From assembly GCA_030737875.1 (NCBI GenBank), contig CM060918.1:882736403-882800402 (forward strand): a stretch of 64,000 nt of DNA, given 5' to 3'. The DNA comes from Allium sativum (lineage: Eukaryota; Streptophyta; Magnoliopsida; Asparagales; Amaryllidaceae). Positions 24,060 to 35,200 of the stretch are shown piece after piece; positions within the stretch are counted from its first letter, which is position 1; every line of letters starts with the position of its first letter. Both the position numbers and the translations under genes were made by a program. The notes below the pieces were generated by a model that was given only the letters and a program-made list of their open reading frames with translations, ran no database searches and was not told the DNA's origin.

Positions 24060-24560
24060 GAAAAAAACAATTCCTTCCTTTAGAAGCCGGGGAACCCATA
24101 TATATGTAACACCACGTTAAGCCCTAATCTCCGAGTCAACTAGGATTGCGCGTTCAACACATGGATCCGCCACCCCCAGTCTGTAACGGCCGGAAAGCTC
24201 CACTTTTCCCATTGATTTTCCTTGAAATCCATGAATCGATTACATAAACTCTCAACTACAGTCTTCACGAGCTCAACGAGAGCTACAAAATAAATGGCTG
24301 TGGTCGAATCTAGGGTTCGGGGTTAACCAGAATCAGATCGAGAAAGCGTTGCGTTCGAGGGGTTTTCACACCGGTAGAAGGTTTCGAGTTCCATGGCGTT
24401 CTGGGGGATGGTTCGGGTGCCTACAGCGTGTGAGCAGATGATGTTGGATGTGGTTCTAATGGATGCCATGAGACGCTGTAGGGTTAAAGGCGAAGGCGTG
24501 GTATTTGGAGCAAACTGCGTGGAGGTGGGTTGAATATGAAGTGGAATGAAGAAAACGTGC
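24060..24560 (-). other. GC-shifted segment inside the CACTA-like element, possibly a captured host gene fragment
   Basis: Base composition rises sharply from the AT-rich flanks for about 500 bp. On the minus strand a 48-codon frame starts at 24469 (MASIRTTSNIIC...) and stops at 24323. The Ser/Thr-rich start is like an organelle-targeting leader, but it is far too short to assign. CACTA elements often carry captured gene pieces (family knowledge). Host origin here is inference. Confidence 0.25.
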
Positions 24561-27235
24561 TTAGCCTGTAACCATTATTCACTAAAAATATAGTTTAAAA
24601 ATAATTTAATTTAAGAAAATTTTGGGTTAATTAAATCGTTTTGAAAATGATACAGGCAGCTACTATTTGAAAATGATGCTGAAAAGAAATAGTTTTTAGC
24701 TGGAAATAAGACCTCATTGTTTGAAATATCCTTTGTGAATGGGTGGTTCTAGAGTTGAGATGTCCGAGTTAGGAGAGGTGGAGTCTATCATTAGATACAA
24801 AGGACATCCCTTGTTAGCGTGGACTTAAGTTGTAGCAAGTTAGTTTCTTTGGCATCCTAGTTTAATGCATTGCAATGTTTGTGTTAAAAGCTTTCAGGAC
24901 ATGTGTGTAAATAATCGTGAATGCGAGTTAAGTATTTATTTCATCAAAATAGTTGTGATATCTAATGCGAGTATGACTACAAAAAAAGTCATAATTGACT
25001 ATTCAATTATGTGTAGATGCCATATGTTCTAGCATGTAGATGAATATTTAGCAAGCATAGATTGAATCAGATCCTTTATTCAACTTGCATCAGTTATTGT
25101 TGTAATCAAATTTAGTTGGTCTGTAGCGTAATACAACAAAGTGTAATTCACTGTTTGAAAATGATTTGATGACTGAATCATATTTATAATATGCAACTAT
25201 TTAGTTGATGATTTTGTAATCCCAAACACATTTCCAAACATGTTATTTTGGTTGGTTCCCAAATAAATATTTCGTTCATTAATGCATAACATTTTATGTA
25301 TAGGTTTTGTTTCTTTATTAAGTGCCAAGCTGCAACAATAGAATCAATAGGTTATAGTGATGTGAATAGTTATGGAGTAGGAACTTCTGTGAGTTACTTT
25401 TTATGTTTGTACGTATGTTTTTTTGAATATCGGTACGTTTGTTTAGTGATATTCGTATGTTTGGGGTATTATTATGTACTTTATTTTTATTTTAATGTAT
25501 TTACTCGAAGTTATCTAATGTGACTAATATTATCAGCTTTTATGTTAGGATGATGATTTTGATTATATTGTTGAGTTTGCAATTTTAACACCAATCTCCC
25601 CTCATTTACTACTGTACTACTATTTTTTCTCATTATTCAGCCCATTATCCAATACACCAAAATTAATTTGAATTGCGTCTTAATAAGATCTGTAGCTTTT
25701 ACTCTTTTGGCCCGGTTATTCTATTTTTATAAGTTCTATAACTTCAATCTTCCCTTTAGAATTTCGGAAATAACCATTGAGAAGATAAACTGAAAATTCA
25801 GGAAACTAATGAAGTCAACGTTTAATATACAGTGCGTAATAAAGTGATGTTCTAATGCCACGACTACTGAGGTTAAATGGAGTGTCTAGTTTTTGATGAT
25901 TTCCTAAACAAGAAAAGGTGTTGGAATGAATATGATCACCTTTTATGTGATGATTATAGGTATCTTTATTGCATGTTTGCAGTAAATACTAAAATAATTT
26001 AGACTATCTGATACTGAAACAATACAGTTTACCAATTATGTAAGTACAGCAGTTAGTAAAACATTTTAGCATAAAGATGTTAGTATGAATAGACATGTTA
26101 GTATGTTCATTAAAATAGATTCATGGAAGTATGGTTGTGTCATCATGAATAGATAAAGTGATCACTGATCATTTTGTTTCCATTTTTATTGCACATTTTT
26201 ATAACGTAATAAAACTTAGAAAATACCCAGGTCATGTCGTGTCAGGTCTCAACATAGCTTTTGTTTCTTTGTTAAGTGCCAAGCTGCTTATTAATATGGT
26301 TAAAACCAAAGTTCCAAGTTGCTTATTACATACAAGTTGCTTATTACATACAAGCTACTATTTGCATATGATAATAGGTCCTTTATTTAAGCTTGGCCAA
26401 AGTGCCACGGTGCTATTTGTTAAGTTCCTGTATGGTATGATATTTGTTATGTGGTCTGCTATTTATTGCTTGGCCAAAGTTGTCTTTGTTTTGAAGTTGG
26501 TTAAATCTTTTGTGCAGCTCAGTTGATTTGTAAAAAGCTCAGTTGATTTGTAACGGGTCAATTGATTTGTACTGAATTGTAGGGTACCTCTTAATCAACA
26601 AAACCGGAAACTTGATTACTTCAATAAAAGATACCCTGTAGTCAAGCTATTTTATTGCCCTGTAACTATATGTATCGAATAACACTAATCGCAAGTACAA
26701 AGTGGTGTACAAAGGGAAAGTGCATTTTTAATTCTCAATAGTTGCTCTCAATAGCAGCAGTATGCTGTTTAGTTAGTTTACCATGCTGAAAATGTTTGTA
26801 TCAAATATTTTTATCTTTTTATGTCAAATATTTGTGCAATAATTCAGTTTTATCATGTTCGAAATAGACATCACTGATTATCTCTGTTACTTTATTTCAG
26901 GTTCTTGTTTTGGATTGAAGTTGTCGCTTAGAACGATGACATCTATGGATTACACATTTATTAACTAATGGGTACTACATAATTATATTGGTGTAGCTAA
27001 CAATGTGAACTATATTACATCTTAATGATTGTACTGAAGATCTGAATCATATTACTATTTTTTGTGGATTACGAAACCATTATGTATTTGAAATATAATA
27101 TGTTTTACCATTATATATGTTCAATTTGTATGTCATTTAGTTGTATTTTAATTGATTATGCAAACCAAGTTGTCTACTAATATATATATAGTATTATTTG
27201 AGAATTTTGGTGATTTAGGTAGGGAAGCAGGTTAG
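24561..27235. other. Interior of the CACTA-like element, no gene recognised
   Basis: AT-rich, with stop codons in all frames. A segment around 25304-25335 (TTTGTTTCTTTATTAAGTGC) recurs diverged near 26261-26290, so there is an old internal duplication. A 19-bp direct repeat (TTGCTTATTACATACAAG type) lies at about 26313-26350. The frames at 25296-25523 and 26158-26526 are low-complexity and unconvincing. Confidence 0.5.
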
Positions 27236-27239
27236 ATGA

Positions 27240-27600
27240 ACATTTTGCATCGTTGTTAGATTAGCCGATGCAAAAAATAAAATATCCAAAATGACAATTT
27301 TTTTGAATCGGGTATAAATAAAATTCGATGCAAGATAGTAATTTTTGCATCGGATTTTTAAATAACCGATGCATAATTTAAGACTTTACTTAGCAAAAGA
27401 ACCATTTTGCATCATCTGTTACTGGAAACCGGTGCAAAAAAGTCATTTGTTGCATCAGCTAATTTCAAATATTCGATGCCAATAATTGGTTTTGCATCGA
27501 TTTTATAACCGACGCAGCAGAAACAAGTTTTTTGCATCTTCTGCAATTGCATCGGTTGTTGAACCGATGCAATAGGGGGTAAACAACCGAAGCAATTGGT
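27240..27600. repeat. Subterminal GCATCGG/CCGATGC inverted-repeat array
   Basis: About six imperfect units, each a TTTTGCATCGGnT half and an AACCGATGCAAAA half separated by 10-30 bp. The best preserved is near 27545-27570 (TTGCATCGGTTGTTGAACCGATGCAA type). These are probably transposase-binding repeats. Confidence 0.6.
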
Positions 27601-27606
27601 CTGTTA

Positions 27607-28228
27607 TGTACTACTGCTGCAAGCTCCTCCAAGTTTATCTGTAAAATCCCGACTACTTGACTGCTTGTACAAATGTGGGCACCCAAGAGTTTAGGGTAAA
27701 CAAAAACAAAATAACTCTGGGTCTATCATGGGACTGGTGTGGATAAACTCCAGTCACTTGGCTTAACTTTTAAAAGTCCTTTTTAACAGAAATGATAATT
27801 GTAAGACCGATCCACACATAAAAACGGATGGTTTTTTACCTTACGATAACCCAAAAAAATTCTTAAAACAATATTATTCTGACATTATAATAGAGTCTAA
27901 TATAAGTAAATAGAAATCTGGCACACTTGCATCTTACGTTCTACATACATAATATACAATCAAAACCGCGGGCTCTTATTGGAGATTGGATTTCTCACTA
28001 TGACAAGTTATGGAACCAACTCCGATCAGTGCACTCTAGAGGGGACACACTGGAGTTCAACAAGAACATCTTGCAACTCGACCACACATAATCGGCCATT
28101 CATTACTTGAATGTTCCGAATATATTGTCATCTTCTGGTTGGTATAACAACATAACCATTTCCGCGACATAGAGAAATGAAAGAAGTAACAAATATGAAT
28201 ATTCTCTAGATGGTGATAATATACCCTA
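27607..28228 (-). mobile_element. Old LTR fragment of the giant-LTR family E
   Basis: Aligns with 32570-33190 and 40160-40780 in the same orientation with clearly more divergence than those two have from each other. Shared blocks include CACCCAAGAGTTTAGGG and CTCTAGAGGGGA. Bounded on the left by the CACTA-like element and on the right by element F, so it predates both. Confidence 0.75.
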
Positions 28229-28527
28229 TTCAACACCCTATATTTTCTACAAATATTAAAATAACGAATTAAAGAATATTTAATTTTAAAAGTGGGAATT
28301 AAGTAAAATGGGTAGCGCCATTGCGTTCGTCTCGGAATGCTGGTTGGAAAAAAGTCCGAGTTTGCATAAACTGGACTCCGTATGAGGAAGTTATGAATCT
28401 TATAAGATTTCAGTTCAAAGTAAAATTAAATAATAATTAAAAAACAGAAAACAAATTCAAAATTCGAAAATCAGTTAATAAAAGATGAGCGGGAAAAATC
28501 CCGCCCGAGGGTATTGACCCCTCCTAG

Positions 28528-28553
28528 GGGGTGTCGACATAGGTGTCGACCCC
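28528..28553 (+). promoter_or_regulatory. GTCGAC palindromes upstream of the TATA box (F LTR)
   Basis: Two GTCGAC hexamers in the context GGGGTGTCGACATAGG and GGTGTCGACCCCCC, in the same slot as the A cluster. F therefore shares A's module type rather than B's. Confidence 0.45.
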
Positions 28554-28705
28554 CCTGACCCTAACTTCCCAGATCTAGGTGACGAATTCTGAAGGATTAT
28601 GGCTTATGTGTCGCGCTATGGTTGGCTGGGTGACGTGTCTCTTCGGTTTGGATTGCTCTGATGACTCCTATGCTAATCTAAAGGCCATAGTTTGTCTAAC
28701 ACATC

Positions 28706-28713
28706 TATAAATA
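28706..28713 (+). promoter_or_regulatory. TATA box, F LTR
   Basis: TATAAATA, about 150 bp after the GTCGAC palindromes and 211 nt before the donor. Confidence 0.6.
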
Positions 28714-28916
28714 CATATCTAAACTTAACCCTAACCTCATAACCCTATTCTATGGTGCCTTTATGCTGTCCATCTCTAAACTAGCCTAGCCTCCTCCCAA
28801 CTAGAAATCAAATTTAGAGAGCTTCAAATTGAAGAAAAGGTTTTTCGCTTCAATCAACAAAGAAATATTAGAATTGCTACAACGTCAACAAATTCTGTTT
28901 TTCTAATCCTATCGCT

Positions 28917-28922
28917 GTAAGT
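28917..28922 (+). other. Putative 5' splice donor (F leader intron)
   Basis: CGCT followed by GTAAGT, identical to the donor context in A. The partner acceptor is at 30492-30493, giving an intron of about 1577 nt. Confidence 0.45.
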
Positions 28923-29516
28923 TCAGTTATTATTCAGATTTGAACACATAATAGAAATCATGACTGTATTGAATCGAATCTAGAACTATGCTTAATTGTA
29001 AGAATATCAATTTTGATTCATGCTTGTTCTTTTGTCAGATCGGAAATCACCTATGCCTATGAGAGTGTTGTGATTGAACCTATCATGTTGCACATCAAAT
29101 TAGTAATTTCTTTATGTTCAATCCTTTCAAATCTGTATACCTATAATGTATTTTCCTTAGTTTGTTCATATTCGTTGTTAATGTACAACATGGCTATTGG
29201 AACCATGATTCATGTGTTTGGTACACCTTTACATGCCTATTTTCCCTTATGTCAATTCTTGTGCTTCTTCTCTATCCCATTTCCGTTTTATTTTATGAGT
29301 ACTTGGAATTTGGAAAACTTGTTGAATCTTGTTGTACATGCGATTGTAACGTGGGGAATTGGGTATAACCTATTGGAGTAATTTTGGACATAACAAGTAT
29401 ATTGGTCATAACTTGAATTGACTACAATTGTGGATAATTGGCATACAAAAATATAGACTTGGACATGGATGGTAAATATGTAAATTGGTTAAAAGATGAA
29501 CATGCCTAACCCGAGG

Positions 29517-29587
29517 TTAGATTGAGTTGCGGTGTAAGACTGCCCGGAACCACTCGGCACATCCGGCAACCGCAACAACGAGTCTAA
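29517..29587 (+). other. Conserved LTR hairpin, copy 1 (F)
   Basis: Stems TTAGA (29517-29521)/TCTAA (29583-29587) and GTTGCGG (29526-29532)/CCGCAAC (29570-29576), plus inner TGCC/GGCA. The G-C pair replacing a T-A pair of A and B is a clean compensatory change. Confidence 0.7.
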
Positions 29588-29623
29588 TGTGAGAGGTTAG
29601 CGCATCAAGCCCAAAACCCGAGG

Positions 29624-29696
29624 TTAGAAAGAGTTTGCGGTAGAAGTCTTCCCGGAACCGCCCAGCACATCCAGCAACTACAAACAACGGTTCCAA
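29624..29696 (+). other. Conserved LTR hairpin, copy 2 (F), partly decayed
   Basis: TTAGAA faces TTCCAA (one mismatch). GTTTG and GTAG face CTACAAAC with a two-base bulge. Recognisable but the weakest copy. Confidence 0.45.
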
Positions 29697-30491
29697 CGTG
29701 AGAGTTTGGTGCATTAATAAATTAATTAATGCCAATGAACAGACTTGCTAAGGACGGTAAGGTTAAGTAACATATGAATAGGTGACACTTAACCAATGCA
29801 ACATGTTAATTAAACAAATGGGTGAGGTTAGGTTAAATTGAGAACACTTAACCGTTATAACTTGTTGATTAGGAAACCCTAGCAACGGGGACCCATTTCA
29901 GCAGTAACCCGCATAGATGTATAACGGTACCCTGAACTAGGCAGGGTGGGGCACGATTACTGGGCTGATTATAAGCGGTCAAAATAGCGGCAGGTGGTGC
30001 GTCAGTGTAGGTTCCGATGGAGTACGGGCGTGCACGTACTCTGGAGTGGAAAATCAAGCATTGGGCATCAGTAGTTATACATTACGCATCTTGAATTGTG
30101 TTGGGTCGCCATTGTAGGGATTGATACACCCCATGGTAGGACCAGCACATGTATCTACAAACAAGCAATGCCGAATGACACAAGCAAAAAATACATGCGA
30201 GTAGAAGCCGATCGATAAAGGGATCATTTTATTACGAACACATGAGGCTAGTTGGAACAATTGTTAGTAGGTGCAGAGAAATAGAAATGGGTGCGATAGC
30301 ATATTCAGTTTATCTTGCCTTATCTTGTCTTATGTTATCTTGTTACTATGGTATTGTCCTATATTCGGTTTATTCATGTCATGATCCTTTTTCTTGTTTA
30401 CATGCTGAAAATCACTAGGTTACCAAGCTTTATGTCTGACTTGTTTTCTTTCGTCTTCTTTTCTTTCATTCCCTCCCCCCCCCTCCCCACC

Positions 30492-30493
30492 AG
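30492..30493 (+). other. Putative 3' splice acceptor (F)
   Basis: AG after a CT/C-rich tract, followed by GTCCATAGGGAGGGAA as in B. Confidence 0.45.
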
Positions 30494-30863
30494 GTCCATA
30501 GGGAGGGAATACTTCAGCTTAGTTCAGAACTTTTCCATCTTGAAGAGAGTAGATGCATTGCTTGGATTCTCTTTTCTTGGGCTATGGTTGTGGTTACGGG
30601 GATTTATGCTCCTTTACTACTGTTTTATGCTTCTTTATGTATTTGGAGTTTTGAATCAAGATAGAGATTTTATTGTAATGATTTGGAAGTTGGGTTTTGA
30701 GACAATGGTTGTAATGCTTTGACTGAACCACGCTGCTTATGAAAAGATTTCAGTTTTTTCCGCTGTTTATATGTCTGTCTTGTAAATTATCTGTATCTTT
30801 TACCTATAACGCTTCACCAAAGTTAATGCATTCCCTTTGTTAACGGAGGTGGGGTGCTACACT

Positions 30864-30875
30864 TGGTATCAGAGC
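30864..30875 (+). other. Primer-binding site of element F
   Basis: TGGTATCAGAGC two bases after the LTR. Confidence 0.88.
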
Positions 30876-31034
30876 TGATGGTTACCAGATCAGATAAAAG
30901 TTTTTGAAAACTATTTTTCAAAAGTTTTAAAGAATCGTTTTCAAGAGAAGTGTTATTTTATTTTAAAGGCATATTCCACAAAGCCATATGCACTATCTTT
31001 CTGTCCTTTGTTTTGAATCTTTTTTTTCGTTTCA

Positions 31035-32231
31035 GCATGTCTGGGGATCTTAATCTTCCAGAGGGAGTGCAAGTACCCGCCTGGTTCCACCGGTATTTAG
31101 AGTCTACGGTGCCCGCCGAAGGACAAGCGAACGCTCCTCATCCCCAGCCGCAGATGTTGCTCCTCCTCCTTCCCCAGCTGCAAACGATGTTCCTCCTCCT
31201 CCTCCGCATCTGAATGCTTTCTCGAATATGTGTAGGGACTTTGAAAGAACTTTAATGGGACTGAATCATTCATGGAAGCAAGAAACTGGCTCAAGGAAAC
31301 TGAAGTTCTGTTTGTTATCTTCGAAGTGGACGACAGACAAAAGATACAGCTGGCTGTATGGTTGCTTAAGGACGAAGCCTCATTCTGGTGGGAAGTTACT
31401 AATGCTGAGAGACCAGTTCAGACTTGGGAGGACTTTAGAATGAGGTTTGGGATGAAGTTCCTCTCGCAAGCTGAACAAAGCCTACAGATGGAGAAGTTCT
31501 TAGCACTCAAACAGGGAAGCCTATCAGTTAAGGAATACGTCAACAAGTTCAACCAGTTGGCTAGATTCGGACTGGAGTTGGTATACACTTCACATAAAAA
31601 GGCTCTCTGTTTCGCTAAAGGGTCAAATGAGCCACTGCACGGCCTAGCTATGTCCCATATACCTATGGGCGCGACTCATGAGAGACTGTGGACATGGCCC
31701 TGTTACATGAGGAAAGCAAGGGCGAGAAGAATGAGGTGAAGATGGAAGAACCTCTAAACAAGAAAGTGGAGGAATCGCATAATAAGAAGATGAATTATAA
31801 GAAGGGTGGAAAGAATAACAAACCCCGTGATAAGAGGAAGTGTAATTTTTGTGGCATACTTGGACATCTGATTAAGGACAGCAAAAAGAAGAAGAGGAAG
31901 ATGGTTGGTTGCTTTCAGTGTAGCGAGGTAGGATATATGGCTAAGGATTGCCCAAGAAGGCAAGGGAAAGGGCAAAGGAAGAGGACAAGATCTACTTCTG
32001 GAGGACAGATTCACGCTCTCACAGCACCTACGCAAGCAAGAGGTAGAAATATTTCTGTTGAGAGTTTAGTTTATCTTTTTGATCATGTTGTTCGCACTCT
32101 TTATGATTCTGGCGCATCACACTCTTTTATCTAATGTTTAGTTGAATCTCTGCAACTAGATACCAGTATAGTAGAGGATCCCATGGTTGTTTCAAATCCA
32201 ATTGGTGGTTCAACTTATTTATCAATCATTT
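31035..32231 (+). pseudogene. gag: Gag and start of protease of element F, broken
   Basis: Starts MSGDLNLPEGV, clearly homologous to the gag start of A and B. The frame shifts in the proline-rich linker (about 31150-31230), resumes as [14 protein letters not shown] at 31272, and shifts again near 31690. Both zinc knuckles are damaged: the first ends in Ser instead of Cys (CNFCGILGHLIKDS) and the second has Tyr for His (CFQCSEVGYMAKDC). The protease motif DSGA is still present just before a TAA at 32132. The gene is then cut off at 32231 by element E. The rest of F's pol lies beyond the right edge, if it survives. Confidence 0.9.
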
Positions 32232-35200
32232 TGTAATGGCCCTAATTTCCGTACCCTTTGAGTTGACTAATAACATCACACGTCCAAACCAAATGACACA
32301 GAAATACGAAGCATTAGTAGAAAGAAGTTAGAGGATGAGGAATAGAAAGAAAAGTTAGAATAGAAGAAAAACAAAGAACATAAATCTCACAGCGGAACGA
32401 ATAAAATATATTAAATAACATAAATTTTGAAATACAAATCAGTAACGGTATATACATACCATTATCAGAGCACAACAGTTATTCCTGGAACAGTTATAAA
32501 CACCTGTTTCCAGATACAACGTAGTACACGGCGGAAATATGATAGTCTATAGCTAACTGGTGAAGCCTCCTACTTCTAGCTCTTCCAAGTGAAATCTAAA
32601 AAATCCCAACTACTTGACTGCCCGTACAAATTTTGGCACCCAAGAGTTTAGGGAAAACAAAAACATAATAAACTCTGGATCAGTCATGGGACTGGTGTGA
32701 GTAAACTCCAACCATTTCTTTAACTTTCAAAATCCTTTCGAAAGAAAGGATAATAGTAAGACCTGCCCACACATAAACATGGATGGTTTTTACCTTACTA
32801 TAACCCAAAACATTTTGATACAAAAATCCAGTGATATTATAATAGTGTCTAAATCAAACAAATAACAATATAACAGAATGTTTGCATCTCACACTCCATA
32901 TATAATATAAAATCAAAAACCGCAGGGCGCTTATTGGAGACTGGATTTCCAGCATGACAAGGTATGGAACCACCTGCCGATAGTATATCTCTAGAGGGGA
33001 ATACACTGGGTTCAACAAGAACATCTTGCAACTCGTCCCACACATGACCGACCACTCATTTCGCTTGAGTGTATCGAATGTATATCACCAATGGGTGGGA
33101 TCAGCAACCGTTTCCCGAATGGGACAACATCAAATAGAATAAGGAATTAAATGAATTTCTCTAGATAGGTGATAATACACCCTAATAGGAGCGACCCACA
33201 TAGCCATGCTGCCTGCCCGATTTTTGTCATTTCCTGGTTGTTGAGGCCTGAGGCTACGATTTCTTATCATTCATTGATAGCATAATCACTTTGAATGCCA
33301 CATGGTCAGATCCGTTAATCACTAATTGATTTGCTTAAATATATTGTGGATTAGTATGCTAAGAGAATAAATTCTCCGCCACCATATATATCTATACAGA
33401 CCAACATATTCGATCATTGGAAATACTTTGTCAAACATTTGTCCATACACTTCGTTCTGGGACTGAACGAAACAGAAGGCACAATTTCTATTAATAGAAA
33501 AAGCCCTTGCACTTTACTCCATCTTCGATTATCTTCATATAATCTGATTCACAGCGTTACTGCCAATATGGAGTGGTTCACGGATAATAATCCAAACATT
33601 CTCTCCATATTGACAACGATATTGGCAAATACTCTGATAGTCGGTTATTTAACTATCGAAGAAAAACAAACATTCAACCAAAGCATCAAACAAATCACTG
33701 AGCCCTTTAATTAATATTTCATTAATAAAAACACTTCTCCATTTCCTTATCAATATTTGTTAGCCAAATAATTTCAACAATCATCTTGGCCCTTTTACAT
33801 TATTTGGAAAACATATCCATATATCGCCTTCTTTTATTTTCTATACATAGAAAATATCTTCTATTTATAATTGGAAAACATTCCAATTACTTATCTCTTT
33901 CACGCCCGTTCATTTCTACACTCAGGAAATATTTATTTATTATATTTCCACAATTCCACTTCCTTGGGTTTAACGAATGTTGTATAAAACATTGTCACAA
34001 CAACCCAAAATACTGCATTCAACGAAACTCTTTAAACATCTCTCTTTGGGACTGAATCTTGTTGTTTATCAGTTAATAATGAAATCAATCAAGTTGAGGT
34101 ATAATTACCTCTCGGACCTTGACTGAATGACATCTTTAACTTCAAAACAAAGAAGACAACTTATCTCAAATCATCAACACCATAAAAACCACTTATTCAT
34201 TTTTTTAAACGTATATATATTTCTCTTTCTATTACCAGAATTTTGATTTCCCTTTTGTTTATAATATTCTATTTTTAAGTTTGCTTCCTTACCGGATTAT
34301 ATATATATATATATTGATATATAGATTTCTAATTATCAAATTATCTTAAAAATATTCTAACTCCTTAAATTTTTGGAAAATTTTGCCATAACCTCCTTTG
34401 TATCGGTCGATAGTACAAACCTCAACTCGCCTCTGTAGGTCCTTTCCATTCAAAAAGCCAAGTGACTTGCCGATTCGGTGCATAAAATCTCATATGGAAT
34501 TTAAACGTGTACCTTTATGTCGGGCACTTGAATTATAATCTTCATACACTTCATTCCATACCTGTCTAACCCATATACAAATATTCCCATTTGGTTTCAA
34601 CTCAATCCATTCGTCTTAACCCAATTCGCTAATTTACTTTCTAATTAGCTACCTTGCCTATTTCGCTTCTTTGTTTGAACATAACATGTTCAAATAAAAT
34701 ATTTACTTTCTTATAAACGAATTGAGTTCCATTTTCATACTCAAGTTTCATATTCGATTTCGAATATAAATTTACAAACCCAATTTACTTATCCAAAGCT
34801 TAATTTCAATTCAAAACCCCAATAACTAATTATTCTTCAAATTAGTTAATTCTATTCAATAATTAACAAAATCTGATTTTTGTTCCAAATATCATTTCAT
34901 TACTCCATTTGAGTTCAGATATATTTTATAACTCAAATCTGGATTTTTCTAAATAGAAATTCGGATTTTATTTCTTTAAAATCCTTTTATTTATTTAAAT
35001 AAACCGCTATGGTTTTTAAACGATTTTGGCGCTATTTTTCGGAAAATTTGATTTTGTCATAAGTCAAAATATATACGACGAAATTCAAAATTTTCTCTTC
35101 CATTAGAAAACTATTGTTCAATCGGTCCTGACGATTCTTGTTTCATAGAATTCCGACTTAAATTGAGTTCTATATACTCAATTAAAGTTTGAAACGCCAA

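Larger units (their letters stand above)
22933..27606. mobile_element. CACTA-like DNA transposon, interrupted on the left by element A
   Basis: Both ends carry short inverted modules built from TTTGCATCGGTT and AACCGATGCAAA: left array 22933-23030, right array about 27240-27600. Subterminal arrays of this kind are typical of plant CACTA (En/Spm) elements. The left terminus is beyond A and outside the window. I could not identify a clean CACTA/TAGTG terminus on the right. The interior is AT-rich with no recognisable transposase and no open frame over 125 codons, so this copy is non-autonomous or ruined. Class assignment rests on the repeats only. Confidence 0.5.
28229..30861 (+). mobile_element. 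Element F, 5' LTR (diverged chromovirus)
   Basis: About 2.6 kb. It begins TTCAACACCC (equivalent to TGTAACACCC of A/B with mutated first bases) and ends GGGGTGCTACA. It shares with A and B a GTCGAC palindrome, TATA box, GTAAGT donor, tandem hairpins and the acceptor. Strongly diverged elsewhere. The 122-codon frame at 29013-29381 lies in the predicted intron and has no homologue in A or B. Confidence 0.85.

Noticed and set aside
26158..26526. 122-codon frame in the CACTA-like element
   Set aside because: Low-complexity, no transposase motif, contains a short direct repeat.
29013..29381. 122-codon hydrophobic frame in the LTR of F
   Set aside because: Lies in the predicted leader intron with no counterpart in A or B. 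AT-rich chance frame.
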